Below are positions 12,305-22,726 of a stretch of DNA of 53,395 nt, piece by piece; within the stretch, counting starts at the first letter, position 1, and every line of letters begins with the position of its first letter. A program made the translations under genes and the position numbers. The DNA is from Deferrisomatales bacterium. Its GTDB lineage: Bacteria; Desulfobacterota; Deferrisomatia; Deferrisomatales; JARGFW01. Under the pieces are notes generated by a model. That model had not been told where the DNA came from, ran no database searches, and worked only from the letters and a program-made list of their open reading frames with translations. The stretch is taken from the NCBI GenBank assembly GCA_029211085.1, contig JARGFW010000011.1, positions 1 to 53,395 of the forward strand, read 5' to 3'.

Positions 12305-13959
12305 CCTTCGAACTGGGCGGCTACCGCGCCGCCGTGGACCGCGGACTGGTGGAGGCCCGCGACCAGCATTTGGCCCGGCGGCTGTGGCAGCGCGACCACA
12401 CCCTGTGGCAACCCGACCCCGCCGAGATCGCCAATCGCCTGGGCTGGCTCGACTGCCCCACGGTCATGGCGGACCGGGTCGAGGAGATCGCCGGTTTCGT
12501 CGACGAAGTGCGCCGTGCCGGCTACACCCGCGCGCTGCTGCTGGGCATGGGGGGTTCCAGCCTGGCCCCCGAGGTGTTCCGCACCACCTTCGGCGTGGCA
12601 GACGGCCACCTGGACCTGGCGGTCCTGGACAGCACGGAGCCGCGCACCGTGCACGACCGGATCGCCGCCTCCGACCCGGCCACCACCCTGTACGTGGTAT
12701 CTACCAAGTCGGGGGGCACGGTCGAAACCCACTCCCTGTTCCTGCGCTGCTACCGGGAGGTGGTGGCGGCCCTGGGGCGCGACGCCGCCGGGGCCCACTT
12801 TGCCGCCATCACCGACCCCGGCAGCCGGCTGGAAACCCTGGCCGGAGAGCTGGGGTTTCGCCACACCTTCCGCAACGATCCGGAGATCGGCGGTCGCTAC
12901 AGTGCCCTGTCCTACTTCGGCCTGGTGCCCGCGGCCCTGGTGGGGGTGGACCTGGGGCGATTGCTGGCGCGGTCCCAGGACGCGGCGGCTCACTGTCGAG
13001 GCGCCGAGGACAACCCGGGCGTGGCGTTGGGCAACGCCTTGGGCGAGTTGGCCCGGGCCGGCCGGGACAAACTCACCCTGCTGCTCCCGGAGCCGCTGGC
13101 CGGCTTCGGCGACTGGGTGGAACAGCTGGTGGCCGAGAGCATGGGAAAGCGCGGCAAGGGCATCCTGCCGGTGGTGGGAGAACAGCCCGGCGCGCCCGAC
13201 GCCTACGGCGCGGATCGGGTGTTCGCCGTGTTCGGGGAGACCGGTGATGCCGAGGCCCTGGCTGCCGCCGGGCACCCAGTGCTGCGGTTGCCGCTGCAGG
13301 AACCCTACGACCTGGGCTACCAGTTCTTCCTGTGGGAGGTGGCTACCGCCGTGGCCGGGACCCGGCTCGGAGTGAACCCCTTCGATCAGCCCGATGTGGA
13401 GTCCGCCAAGGTCCGTGCCCAGGAGATGGTGGCAGCGTATCGCGAGGCCGGCACCCTGCCCTCTCCCCCACCCACCCTGGAGTGCGACGGGGTGGGGATC
13501 TGGGCGGAGTTCCCGGTGGGCGGGGCCAGAGATGCCCTGACCCGCTTCCTGGGGCAGGCACGCCCTGGAGACTACCTGGCGGTGCACGCCTACCTGCCCC
13601 CGGACGGGGCCACCGACGCCGCCCTGGGCGAGCTGCGGCTGGGGGCACGGCGGCGCAGCCATCTGGCGGTCACGGTGGGGTACGGCCCGCGTTTTCTGCA
13701 CTCCACCGGGCAGCTCCACAAGGGCGACCGGGGAAACGGCCTGTTTCTGCAGCTCACCTGCGACCCCCAGGCCCGGGTGTCGATTCCCGACGGGCCCGAT
13801 ACCGACGCCTCGTCCCTGGGGTTCGAGACCCTCATCGCCGCCCAGGCCCTGGGGGACCGCCAGGCGCTGCTCGACGCCGGACGCCGGGTGCTGCGCCTGC
13901 ACCTGGGCGCAGCACCCTTGGCCCGCATCGTCGAACTGGCCACCGCCATGGGCGACTGA
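12301..13959 (+). CDS. pgi: Glucose-6-phosphate isomerase of the Tal-Pgi type
   Basis: The ATG at 12301 overlaps the tal stop. The frame is open further upstream, but that region is the shadow of tal, so 552 aa is the right product. SIS-domain signatures include GMGGSSLAPEVF near residue 81, VVSTKSGGTVETHSLF near 130, FGDWVEQLVAESMGKRGKG and, near the end, GYGPRFLHSTGQLHKG. The sequence matches the isomerase half of Tal-Pgi fusions rather than classical Pgi. It interconverts glucose 6-phosphate and fructose 6-phosphate and shares fructose 6-phosphate with Tal. Confidence 0.92.
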   Translation: MTFELGGYRAAVDRGLVEARDQHLARRLWQRDHTLWQPDPAEIANRLGWLDCPTVMADRVEEIAGFVDEVRRAGYTRALLLGMGGSSLAPEVFRTTFGVADGHLDLAVLDSTEPRTVHDRIAASDPATTLYVVSTKSGGTVETHSLFLRCYREVVAALGRDAAGAHFAAITDPGSRLETLAGELGFRHTFRNDPEIGGRYSALSYFGLVPAALVGVDLGRLLARSQDAAAHCRGAEDNPGVALGNALGELARAGRDKLTLLLPEPLAGFGDWVEQLVAESMGKRGKGILPVVGEQPGAPDAYGADRVFAVFGETGDAEALAAAGHPVLRLPLQEPYDLGYQFFLWEVATAVAGTRLGVNPFDQPDVESAKVRAQEMVAAYREAGTLPSPPPTLECDGVGIWAEFPVGGARDALTRFLGQARPGDYLAVHAYLPPDGATDAALGELRLGARRRSHLAVTVGYGPRFLHSTGQLHKGDRGNGLFLQLTCDPQARVSIPDGPDTDASSLGFETLIAAQALGDRQALLDAGRRVLRLHLGAAPLARIVELATAMGD

Positions 13960-14063
13960 TTGCAGCAAAAACACCGCAACCCCAGGCCGGCCGGCACCCG
14001 GACAGGGCGCCGCACTTTGTGTTACGTTTGCGGCAGGGCCCCCGGCACCAGGAGAGGAAGAGG

Positions 14064-14396
14064 ATGAGCGGAGAGCTGCCCAAACGGCGCTACCCCAGGG
14101 TAGACTCCGAAAACGTGGTGCTGGTCAAACGCCTGGGGAAAGCCCCCCTGGAGGGGTTCACCAAAACACGGGTGCTGGGCCTGGGCGGTTGCATGCTGCT
14201 CAGTGACGAGCCCCTGGGGGTGGGCGCGGAGTTAGAGGTCCTGCTGTCGTTCTCCGGACGGGTGGTGCAAACCCGGGGGCGGGTGGTGTATGAGAACCCC
14301 AACGTCTCCGGTGAGTACGAGGTGGGGGTGCAGTTCCTGGAGATCGCCCGGGACGACCTGGAGTTCCTCCACCGGGTTCACCCCGGCATCGCCTGA
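14064..14396 (+). CDS. PilZ domain protein
   Basis: The ATG at 14064 has AGGAGAGGAAGAGG upstream and gives 110 aa, a single PilZ domain. The first c-di-GMP motif is present as KRRYPRVD. The second motif, usually D/N-x-S-x-x-G, reads VLGLGGCML here and lacks the Asp/Asn and Ser. Strands such as LEVLLSFSGRVVQTRGRVVY fit the PilZ barrel. It may bind c-di-GMP weakly, or act as a binding-deficient adaptor. It ends 13 bases before ilvA, but a functional link is not evident. Confidence 0.85.
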   Translation: MSGELPKRRYPRVDSENVVLVKRLGKAPLEGFTKTRVLGLGGCMLLSDEPLGVGAELEVLLSFSGRVVQTRGRVVYENPNVSGEYEVGVQFLEIARDDLEFLHRVHPGIA

Positions 14397-14409
14397 GCCC
14401 GGCAATCCG

Positions 14410-15693
14410 GTGGGCACCGCTCCGATCACCGCCGCCGACCTGGCCGCCGCCCGCGACGTGGTACGCGACCGGTTCCCCCCCACCCCCCTGATCTACTCCG
14501 AGACCTTCAGCCAGCGCACCGGCGCCGAGGTGTTTCTCAAGCTGGAGAACCTGCAGCGCACCGGCTCCTTCAAGGTGCGCGGGGCCCTGTGCCGCCTCAC
14601 CCGTGACCGGCAGAGCATTCCCGCGCAGGGGGTGGTGGCAGCCTCGGCCGGCAACCACGCCCAGGGGGTGGCCCTGGCCGCCAGCCAACTGGGGATCCCA
14701 TCCACGGTGGTGATGCCCGAGACCGCCCCCATCGGCAAGCAGCTGGCCACCCGGGACTACGGAGCCCGGGTGATCCTGCACGGGCGCACCGTCGCCGAGT
14801 CCCTGGAACAGGCGCGCCGCCTCGAGGAGGAGGGGTACTGCTTTGTCCACCCCTTCGACGACCCCCAGGTGATCGCCGGCCAGGCCACCGTGGGCAGCGA
14901 GATCCTCGAGCAGTTGGCCGCGTTCGAAGCGTCCAGGGAACAGCCGAGCTGCCCCCTCCCCCAGGGCGAACCCCAGGATGGGCAGACGACCGAGATCTGG
15001 GCGCCCCTGGGAGGGGGCGGCCTGTTGACCGGCATCGCCCTCGCCGTCGAGGAGGTCCTCCCGGGCGTGCACCTGGTGGGCGTGCAGACCGCGGCCTGCC
15101 CGTCGGCGGCCGCCGCCCTGCGGGCCGGCAAGCCGGTGACAGTGGCAACCGAGCACAGCATCGCCGACGGCATCGTGGTGCCGAAGATGGGGGAGCTGCC
15201 GTTCCAGATCCTCTCCCGGCGGCTTGACGAGACCCGCAGCGTGGAGGAGAGCGCCATCGCCCTGGCCATGGTGGAGCTGCTGGAGAGGAAGAAGCTGCTC
15301 GCCGAGGGCGCCGGCGCCACGGCCCTCGCCGCCCTGCTGGGCGCCCCCCCGGAGCGGGTCCGCGGACACCGCATCGTGGTGGTGATCAGCGGCGGCAACG
15401 TGGACCTCAACGTGCTGGACCGGGTCTTGGAGATGGGCCTGATGCACAAGGGCCGCATCCTGCGCTTCTCGGTGGTGCTCGACGACCGGCCCGGGGCCCT
15501 GTCCAGGCTGCTCCACATTCTCACCCGGGAGAAGGCCAACATCCTCCACGTGGCCCACGACCGGCTCAGCGTGGACCTGCCCCTGAGCCGCACCCGGGTG
15601 GCCCTCACCGCCGAGACCCGGGGCTTCGACCACAACCGGGAGCTCACCGCCGCGATCCAGGCCGGGGGCTACCACCTGGAGGCGCCGATCTGA
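14410..15693 (+). CDS. ilvA: Threonine ammonia-lyase with ACT domain
   Basis: The GTG at 14410 gives 427 aa. The longer open frame upstream lies inside the PilZ gene and is not protein-like. PLP binding is shown by GSFKVRGAL (Schiff-base Lys) near residue 57, SAGNHAQGVALAA, and the phosphate loop GGGGLLTGIA. The C-terminal ~80 residues form one ACT domain (VVLDDRPGALSRLLHIL). The size and single ACT domain match the TdcB/IlvA subgroup of about 400-420 aa, not the two-domain biosynthetic IlvA of about 510 aa. It converts threonine to 2-oxobutanoate and ammonia for isoleucine synthesis or threonine breakdown. Confidence 0.93.
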   Translation: MGTAPITAADLAAARDVVRDRFPPTPLIYSETFSQRTGAEVFLKLENLQRTGSFKVRGALCRLTRDRQSIPAQGVVAASAGNHAQGVALAASQLGIPSTVVMPETAPIGKQLATRDYGARVILHGRTVAESLEQARRLEEEGYCFVHPFDDPQVIAGQATVGSEILEQLAAFEASREQPSCPLPQGEPQDGQTTEIWAPLGGGGLLTGIALAVEEVLPGVHLVGVQTAACPSAAAALRAGKPVTVATEHSIADGIVVPKMGELPFQILSRRLDETRSVEESAIALAMVELLERKKLLAEGAGATALAALLGAPPERVRGHRIVVVISGGNVDLNVLDRVLEMGLMHKGRILRFSVVLDDRPGALSRLLHILTREKANILHVAHDRLSVDLPLSRTRVALTAETRGFDHNRELTAAIQAGGYHLEAPI

Positions 15694-15792
15694 TACCCTC
15701 CCGCCCGGCTGCAGCGCAATTGGATGGCGTGCGAGGGCGACGAGCGACCGCCACACCGCGCCCTCCTTCCACCCTCTCCACCGGAGGTCCCC

Positions 15793-15999
15793 ATGACCGA
15801 CGACGCGCCCCGGCGCTATTACTTCGGCGACTTCGCCCTCACCTACACCAGTAAGGGCTGGGCCCTGCTCCACAAGGAGGGGGGGATGGTCGGCACCAAC
15901 ATCGAGCTGGAAGGGCTGCAGTCCCCCTACAGAGACGGACAGACCCTGCTGGAGTTCGTCCAGGACGCCATGGCGAGGGGGTTGGGAGACCCGATTTGA
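15793..15999 (+). CDS. Small conserved-looking hypothetical protein (68 aa)
   Basis: The ATG at 15793 is preceded by GGAGGT at 15783-15788, an excellent ribosome-binding site. The protein has an aromatic N-terminal half (RRYYFGDFALTYTSKGWALL) and an acidic C-terminal half (LLEFVQDAMARGLGD). There is no signal peptide or membrane segment. No family was recognised. The TGA overlaps a TTG start of the next gene, so the two are probably co-translated. Confidence 0.6.
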   Translation: MTDDAPRRYYFGDFALTYTSKGWALLHKEGGMVGTNIELEGLQSPYRDGQTLLEFVQDAMARGLGDPI

Positions 16000-16640
16000 C
16001 CCCATATGGCAGCCGGTGCCCCATTGTGGGGCTCGTCCTAACCGGCGCTCTTCTGGCGGGCGCGGTCCCGGCGCGCGCCGTGGTCCAGGCCCGGTCTCCC
16101 GGGGATGCCCCGCCCCGGGTCACCGCCCAGGTGCAGGGCATCCCCACCCTCCCGCCGGGAACGGTGGGTCTCCTGCCCCTGGGAGACGCACCCCGTCGGC
16201 CGGGTACGGGGCTAGCGGTGGGAGAGGCCCTGTGTACGGCCCTCGCCTCCCGCGGCTCGCCCTGCAAGCCCCTGCCCCCCCCCCTGGACGCCACGGGGAA
16301 GCCCATCCCAGGCGGCATGGTCAGCGACGCTCAACTGCTGGACTCGGCCCGCGAGGCCGGGGTGGCTGTGGCGCTCACCGGCAGGGTCACCCTGTTCGAC
16401 GTCGAGGCGAGCTGGCTGCCCGGCCTCACGGTGTGGCGAAAAGGTCTGGCATTGGACATCCCGCCCGGGGCCGAGATCCGCACCGACCTGACGTTCCAGC
16501 TACGCACCGTTGCCATCGAGACCGGCAGGCTCCTGTGCTCAGCGCAGGTGCTCCACGGCCCCGTGGAGCGGCTCCCGCAGGAGGCCCTGGCCGAAGCGGC
16601 TGCCGCGGTCCTGGAGGGGTGTTTCGGGCCCACGCCGTAG
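15996..16640 (+). CDS. Exported hypothetical protein
   Basis: The TTG at 15996 overlaps the previous stop (TTGA) and gives 214 aa with an N-terminal signal peptide (CPIVGLVLTGALLAGAVPARA). The mature part contains TVGLLPLGDAPRRPGTGLAV and GEALCTALASRG, followed by AREAGVAVALTGRVTLFDVE and an AEIRTDLTFQLRTVAIETG strand region. The layout recalls periplasmic or lipoprotein folds that assemble at the outer membrane (CsgG or TolB N-terminal-like), but this is only a loose resemblance. No function is assigned. Confidence 0.65.
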   Translation: MTPYGSRCPIVGLVLTGALLAGAVPARAVVQARSPGDAPPRVTAQVQGIPTLPPGTVGLLPLGDAPRRPGTGLAVGEALCTALASRGSPCKPLPPPLDATGKPIPGGMVSDAQLLDSAREAGVAVALTGRVTLFDVEASWLPGLTVWRKGLALDIPPGAEIRTDLTFQLRTVAIETGRLLCSAQVLHGPVERLPQEALAEAAAAVLEGCFGPTP

Positions 16641-17047
16641 ACCGTCTCCTTCGCGCTCCCTGGCCACCGACAGGGAAGCCCGGTCAGCGTACACTCCCAT
16701 GCCCCGGCACGCCGCCGCGCCCCACGGGCATGGCGCCCTCGTTCCATCGACGCACCGCCCCCCTCGGCCCCTTCGGCGAAAACCACTGGAGGAGAAGGCT
16801 CGCCTGGCCTCCGGCCTGAAGCGTACGGGGACCGGCTCGCCCCCGCCGTTGCGTTACCACTACTTTTTCACTAAAGCACCAAGCAGCGAAAGTCGATCTA
16901 TCCGCTAGTCATTGAGTCGGCTTCCCCGGAACACCCCACGGGTCGCCGACCTGCCGCCCGGTCCCCGGCGGCGTAGGCGGGACTGGTCACGAGGCTCCCG
17001 ACGCCCGTTCTCGAAGGTTCGCAACACCATCCCACAAGGAGATTCCC
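16641..17047 (+). other. Intergenic region, no gene seen
   Basis: No convincing coding frame is present. A locally AT-richer stretch at about 16850-16915 stands out from the GC-rich surroundings and may hold the promoter of the haem-protein gene, but I see no clear -35/-10 pair. A CAAGGAGA ribosome-binding site lies just before 17048. Confidence 0.4.
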
Positions 17048-17977
17048 ATGCCCCGCTCCATCGTCGCCCTCGTCCTGGGACTGACCCTGAGCTCGCCGGC
17101 GGCCCTCGCCGGTGAGGTACTGCAAGCGAAGCAGGTGGCCGCTCCCCCGAGCGTCGACGGCACCGCAGAAGCCCTCTGGGACGCCGTTCCGGGCACGATG
17201 GTGAAGCTGGCCCCGGTTCCCGCGGCGCTGGTCGCCATCAACCGGGAGAAACAGTCCGGGAAGTACGCGAAAAACTGGGGCAAGGACAACTACACCTCCG
17301 TCGCCGAGGTCGAACTCAAGGCCGTCTACACGGCCAACGAGGTCTTCTTTCTCGCCCGCTGGAAGGACGCCTCCAAGGATGATCAGCACAAGCCATTCAA
17401 ATGGGAGGGCGACAAGAAGGCCGGTGAGTATGTCAACGGGGAGGAACGCGAAGATCGCCTGGCGTTCCAGTTCCCGATCCACGGGGAGTTCTCGGCAAAC
17501 ATGTTGAGTGCCACCGAGCGGGTCGTGGACGTGTGGCAGTGGAAAGCGGCGCGCACCAACGGCGCCGGGCTGCTCCACGACAAGCACCACGTCTACGCGA
17601 AGAGCGAACCCAAGGGGAAGTTCTCGACCCACTACACCGCGGACGGCACCCCGATCTACATCGTGCGGGCCAACGACGGCGGCGTCTCCCCGTACAAGAC
17701 CAACAAGGTCGACCCGTTCACGTACCAGGGCGACCTGGTGGCGCAGTACCTCCCGATCGTGCCAGAGCAGGCCGACGCGGCCGACGTCAGGGCCAGGGGC
17801 AGGTGGCAGGATGGGCAGTGGACCGTGGAGGCCGGCCGCAAGCTCGACACCGGGCACGCCGACACCGATGCCGTGTTCGCGCCGCCGCGGGCGACGAAGC
17901 TCGCGGTTGCCGCGTTCGACCACGCCGGCGATCACTTCCACGCCGTGTCCGGCGTGGTCGAGTTGACCTTCGAGTAG
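17048..17977 (+). CDS. Exported ethylbenzene-dehydrogenase-related haem-binding protein (EB_dh)
   Basis: The protein has 309 aa with a signal peptide (residues 1-21, ending ALAGE). The body matches the EB_dh / cytochrome c-552-like family: [46 protein letters not shown] and [12 protein letters not shown]. Members bind haem b as gamma subunits of periplasmic DMSO-reductase-type enzymes (ethylbenzene, DMS, selenate and chlorate reductases). There is no CxxCH, so no c-type haem. No molybdoenzyme genes are nearby. Instead a chemoreceptor gene starts 67 bases downstream, suggesting a separate role, perhaps redox or ligand sensing. Confidence 0.82.
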   Translation: MPRSIVALVLGLTLSSPAALAGEVLQAKQVAAPPSVDGTAEALWDAVPGTMVKLAPVPAALVAINREKQSGKYAKNWGKDNYTSVAEVELKAVYTANEVFFLARWKDASKDDQHKPFKWEGDKKAGEYVNGEEREDRLAFQFPIHGEFSANMLSATERVVDVWQWKAARTNGAGLLHDKHHVYAKSEPKGKFSTHYTADGTPIYIVRANDGGVSPYKTNKVDPFTYQGDLVAQYLPIVPEQADAADVRARGRWQDGQWTVEAGRKLDTGHADTDAVFAPPRATKLAVAAFDHAGDHFHAVSGVVELTFE

Positions 17978-18044
17978 CCGCTCGCGGTGTGGACGGCAAC
18001 GAGGAAAGCGTCCCCGCCTCCCTCCTCTCCCGGAAAGTGTCCGC

Positions 18045-20198
18045 ATGCGCAGCGCCAGCATCGCCTACAAGATCAACCGTGGCTACGTGGTTCTTGTGCT
18101 CCTGTTGCTCACCCTGGGGAGCATCTCGTACCTGGGCGTGAGCCGCATGATGCGCAGCGTCGCACAGCTGGGCGAAGGGGTCGCCGCCATCCAGCGCGAC
18201 CTGCAGTCCGGCGTCGCCGCGATGGCCTCCTTAGAGTCCAGCGTCGAGGTGTTGCAGCGGAGCGAGTCCGAGTTCCGGAAACTGCAGGACATGCAGAACG
18301 AGCTGGAGCAGAGCCGAAAGGCCACGGCGCAGATCGGCGAAGGGTTGAGCGCGGTGGAGGACACCTTCGTCACGCTCAACGAGAACCTAGCGACGATCAG
18401 CGCCAACGTCGGGCTGGTGACCAACGAGCTCAAGGCCATGTCCACCGACGTGCAGCAGATGATCCTCGCGGCGGAAGGCATCAACGCCCGGATCCTGCGC
18501 TCCTACATCGGCTTCTTCAACTACCTGAACGAGTACACGGGTGACGTGGAGGCGCCGCTGGCCGACCTCGCCGCCATCTCCGAGCACCTGCAGCAGCTAA
18601 CCGACGTGCTTGACCGTTCCTCCGACATGGCCGCGGAAGCGGAACTGGCTGGCACCATCCGGCACGGCCTGCGGCGCTACCAGCACTACATGCGCCAGCT
18701 GGGGGAGACCAGCAGCACCACGCAGATCAGCGAACTCAAGGTGCTGCTTGTGCAGTTCGGCAACCAGATCATCCAGGCGGCGGGAGAACTGCGGGACCGC
18801 GCCTGGCGGATAGCGTCGAAGAAGAACCGCATGGCCCTGGCCAACGCAGCCGCGGCGGAGAAGTCCGCCGCAACCGTGGTGGAGGCGAGCCGGGAATCGG
18901 CGCGGCAGGTGAGCACGTCGGTCGAGCTGGCCATCACCTCAAGTAAGGCAATGGGCGACGTGACGGACCGGCTGGAGACCACCATCGACAACGTCAGCCG
19001 CTCCCTGGCGCAACTGCCCCATGCCATAGCAGGGGCCCTCTCTTCTGCCCAGACCGTGCGGGGGTCGATGTCGGTTGTGGAGTCCTCGGTGTCCGCCGCC
19101 GCGACCTCGATCGCCGCCGCCGAGCGGATCCGCCTCGTCATGGTGGGGGTGTGCCTGGGGGCGGTGCTACTCGGGCTGGTGTTGGGGTATCTCATCAACC
19201 GGCAAGTCGTCGCGCCCCTCTCACGTTTCACAGACGGCCTGCATCGGGCGGCGGACAACGATCTAACGATCACCCTGGACCCCTCCGGGACCTCCGGCGA
19301 GCTGCGCGATCTCACGATCGGTGTCAACAACCTCATCGCCGGTTTCCGGTCCAGCGTCGAGCGCATGCGCCGCGTGACCGACCAGGTGCTGAGCGACGCC
19401 CGCTCCCTCGACTCCCTGACCACCACCACCGCGGGAGCCATGCAGGAACAGGCGGACCGCGCCGGGCAGATCGCCGCCGCGACCCAGGAGATGACCGCCA
19501 CGTCGAGCGAAATCGCCGCGAGCACCGAGCGCGCCGACGCCCAGGTGAAGGGGGTCGTGGCGCTGGTGGCGGGCGGCAGCCGTGCCCTCGACGGGCTGCT
19601 GGATCTCTCCCGGCAATCCCTAGTGACCCTGACCTCCGCCATCGACAAGGTAAACGAACTGGCCAGGGACTCGGAGAAGATCAACTCGATCATCGAGATC
19701 ATCAACGACATCGCGGACCAGACGAACCTGCTGGCCCTCAACGCCGCGATCGAAGCGGCCCGTGCCGGAGAACAGGGGCGCGGGTTCGCGGTGGTGGCCG
19801 ACGAGGTCCGCAAGCTCGCCGAGAAGACCGCCAACTCCACCCAGGGGATCACCGCCATCATCCAGGGGGTCGAGCGGAAGATCGCCCCCACCGGGCGCGA
19901 CATGCAGGCGTGCGGCGAGCGATCGAGACAGGAGCAGCAGAAGGGGGGCGATGTCCAGGAGCAGTTGGCCCGGATCCAGGCCGCGACCAACGAACTGGCA
20001 AACCAGATGATGTCGATCGCCTCGGCGACCGAAGAACAGGACGCCAGCCTCCCCGGAATCGCCGCCAACGTCGAGGCGATCTCGCACACGACGGCCCAGA
20101 CAGCGGACACGGTCAACGACATCAACCTACGGGCCCAGAAGCTCGTGGAACTCTCGGAGGGGCTGCTGGACCAGGTGGCCGTCTTCAGGATCCACTGA
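18045..20198 (+). CDS. Methyl-accepting chemotaxis protein
   Basis: The protein has 717 aa. TM1 is at residues 12-34. A large helical extracytoplasmic region (about 35-362) follows, then TM2 (about 364-386), HAMP (to about 440) and the signalling domain. The hairpin tip is canonical ([18 protein letters not shown], then [18 protein letters not shown]). There is no C-terminal CheR-tethering pentapeptide; it ends VAVFRIH. The long coiled periplasmic region has no recognised ligand domain. It follows the EB_dh gene by 67 bases on the same strand, so the haem protein could be a periplasmic partner (inference). Confidence 0.93.
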   Translation: MRSASIAYKINRGYVVLVLLLLTLGSISYLGVSRMMRSVAQLGEGVAAIQRDLQSGVAAMASLESSVEVLQRSESEFRKLQDMQNELEQSRKATAQIGEGLSAVEDTFVTLNENLATISANVGLVTNELKAMSTDVQQMILAAEGINARILRSYIGFFNYLNEYTGDVEAPLADLAAISEHLQQLTDVLDRSSDMAAEAELAGTIRHGLRRYQHYMRQLGETSSTTQISELKVLLVQFGNQIIQAAGELRDRAWRIASKKNRMALANAAAAEKSAATVVEASRESARQVSTSVELAITSSKAMGDVTDRLETTIDNVSRSLAQLPHAIAGALSSAQTVRGSMSVVESSVSAAATSIAAAERIRLVMVGVCLGAVLLGLVLGYLINRQVVAPLSRFTDGLHRAADNDLTITLDPSGTSGELRDLTIGVNNLIAGFRSSVERMRRVTDQVLSDARSLDSLTTTTAGAMQEQADRAGQIAAATQEMTATSSEIAASTERADAQVKGVVALVAGGSRALDGLLDLSRQSLVTLTSAIDKVNELARDSEKINSIIEIINDIADQTNLLALNAAIEAARAGEQGRGFAVVADEVRKLAEKTANSTQGITAIIQGVERKIAPTGRDMQACGERSRQEQQKGGDVQEQLARIQAATNELANQMMSIASATEEQDASLPGIAANVEAISHTTAQTADTVNDINLRAQKLVELSEGLLDQVAVFRIH

Positions 20199-20243
20199 CC
20201 CCCCATGCCCCGCGCCCGCGGGTTCCCGGTGGGCCCGGGGGCG

Positions 20244-21025
20244 CTACTTCACCAGCCGCCGGCGCATGCCCCGCAGCGCCAGGGGATAGAACAGGGCGGC
20301 GAACGCCACCAGGTAGACGAGGCCACCGAGCATGAAGGGGTCGAGGCGCCCGAAGGCAAGGCCGCGGATGACGGCCACCAGGTGGGTGAGGGGAAACGCC
20401 AGGGCCACCCGCTGGGCCCATAGGGGCAAGGTCTCCAGAGGGAAGAACGTCCCGGAGAACAGGAACATGGGGGTGACGAAGAGGAACACCGGCAGGTTGA
20501 AAACCTCGATATTGGGCATCATGCCGGTGAACCACATGCCGATGCAGCCGAAGGCGAGCCCTCCCAGCAGGGCCACCAGGGGGATCAGCAGGGCGTGGGG
20601 GTAGGCGATGAGGCCAAAGGGGGTGAGCACGCACAGCATCAGGGTGGCGGCCAGCACCGACTTGGTGGCCCCCCAGGCTATCTCGCCGGTGATCACGTCC
20701 TCCAGGGACAGGGGGGTGGCGAGGATGGCGTCGAAGGTCTTCTGGTAGTACATGCGTACGAACGACGCGTAGGTGTTCTCGAAAAACGCGTTCTGCATCA
20801 CGGTCACCGCCAGCAGCGCCGGGGTGATGAAGCGCACGTAGGAGTATCCTTCACCCCGGTACGCCACCTCCCCCACCAGCACCCCCAGACCCGCGCCGAA
20901 CGCCACCAGGTAGAACAAGGGCTCCAGCAGGGGCGGCACGAAGCCGATCTTCCAGGTCTTGCGGTAGACCGTGAAGTTGCGCTGCCACACCCGCACGAAG
21001 CGGTAGCTGACGTTCTGGAGTAGTC

Positions 21026-21029
<4 letters not shown>
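20244..21029 (-). CDS. ABC-2 type transporter permease (NodJ-like)
   Basis: This 261-aa protein has six predicted membrane helices and the ABC-2 family signatures NFTVYRKTWKIGFVPPLLEP at the N-terminus and PMFLFSGTFFPLETLP in the second half. NodJ-type permeases export lipo-oligosaccharides or polysaccharide-like compounds; the substrate here is unknown. The ATG overlaps the stop of the ATPase gene (ATGA), and the two form a two-gene operon. Confidence 0.92.
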
Positions 21030-21955
<926 letters not shown>

Positions 21956-22130
21956 CGCTGCCTCCCTGGCGCATTCTACCCTGCGTCGCCCGCGCCCCCA
22001 ACCCGGTGCCGGCTCTCGCAGATCGCGCGCGGCTGGCTTGCGGCCGTTCCGGGCCCTCCGTGTCGCCCATGTTGCCCCGCGCCGTTGCGCTGGGAAGAGG
22101 TAAACCCTTTGCGTGCCCACCGCGTCGGTA

Positions 22131-22136
22131 GGAGGT
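22131..22136 (+). promoter_or_regulatory. Ribosome-binding site fixing the GTG start of the ECF sigma gene
   Basis: GGAGGT lies 8 bases before the GTG at 22145. An ATG at 22140 is in another frame, and the in-frame ATG at 22193 has no comparable site, so GTG is preferred. Confidence 0.6.
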
Positions 22137-22144
22137 AGGATGCG

Positions 22145-22726
22145 GTGGACACCATCCAGGAGATCACCCAGCGGAGTGGACACCGGCCCCCGATGCAGGA
22201 CGCAGAGTTCGAACGCCTGGTTCACGCCACCCGGGACCGCGCCCTGGCGGTGGCCCGCGCCTACCTGGACGACTGGGACGAGGCCCGCGACGCGGTGCAG
22301 GAGGCCTACTTGCGGGCCTACCGGAAGCGGGGCACGTTTCGCGGCGAGGCCAGCCCCGACACCTGGCTGCTGCACATCCTCGCCAATCACTGCCGTGATC
22401 GTCTGCGCCGCCGCAAGGTGCGACGCTGGCTGCGACTGGAGACCGCCGCAGAAGCCGAGGAAGCGATGCTGGAACAGGTTCCCAGCGACACCCCGGACCC
22501 CGCCGCCGCGAGCGAAAACAGGGCGTTCCGCCAGGCTCTGGCAGCGGCACTGGGCGACCTGCCGGCCCGCCAACGCGAGGTGTTCCGGCTCAAGGCCCTG
22601 GGGGGGCTGACCCTGGCCGAGGTTGCCGCCGCCCTGGGGATCTCGGTGGGGGCCACCAAATCGCACTTCTTCCGCGCCACTCGGGCCCTGCAGAGTTCCC
22701 TGGCACCGTGGAGAGAGGAATCATGA
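22145..22726 (+). CDS. ECF-type RNA polymerase sigma factor
   Basis: The protein has 193 aa. Region 2 spans about residues 22-90 (AYLDDWDEARDAVQEAYLRA, then DTWLLHILANHCRDRLRR). Region 4 spans about 130-185 (LPARQREVFRLKALGGLTL, AEVAAALGISVGATKSHFF). There is no region 3, as expected for an ECF sigma. The start is GTG. The TGA overlaps the ATG of the anti-sigma gene (ATGA). The downstream DUF3106 gene places it among sigma factors that commonly co-occur with DUF3106 in proteobacteria, whose stimulus is not well defined. Confidence 0.93.
   Translation: MDTIQEITQRSGHRPPMQDAEFERLVHATRDRALAVARAYLDDWDEARDAVQEAYLRAYRKRGTFRGEASPDTWLLHILANHCRDRLRRRKVRRWLRLETAAEAEEAMLEQVPSDTPDPAAASENRAFRQALAAALGDLPARQREVFRLKALGGLTLAEVAAALGISVGATKSHFFRATRALQSSLAPWREES

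Noticed and set aside
12007-13974. 655-codon minus-strand frame opposite pgi
   Set aside because: Its composition is low-complexity and the pgi frame carries all conserved motifs.
14200-16005. 601-codon minus-strand frame opposite ilvA
   Set aside because: It is a shadow of the threonine ammonia-lyase gene; no protein family features.
18686-20206. 506-codon minus-strand frame opposite the chemoreceptor
   Set aside because: Ser/Arg/Ala-rich shadow of the MCP signalling domain.
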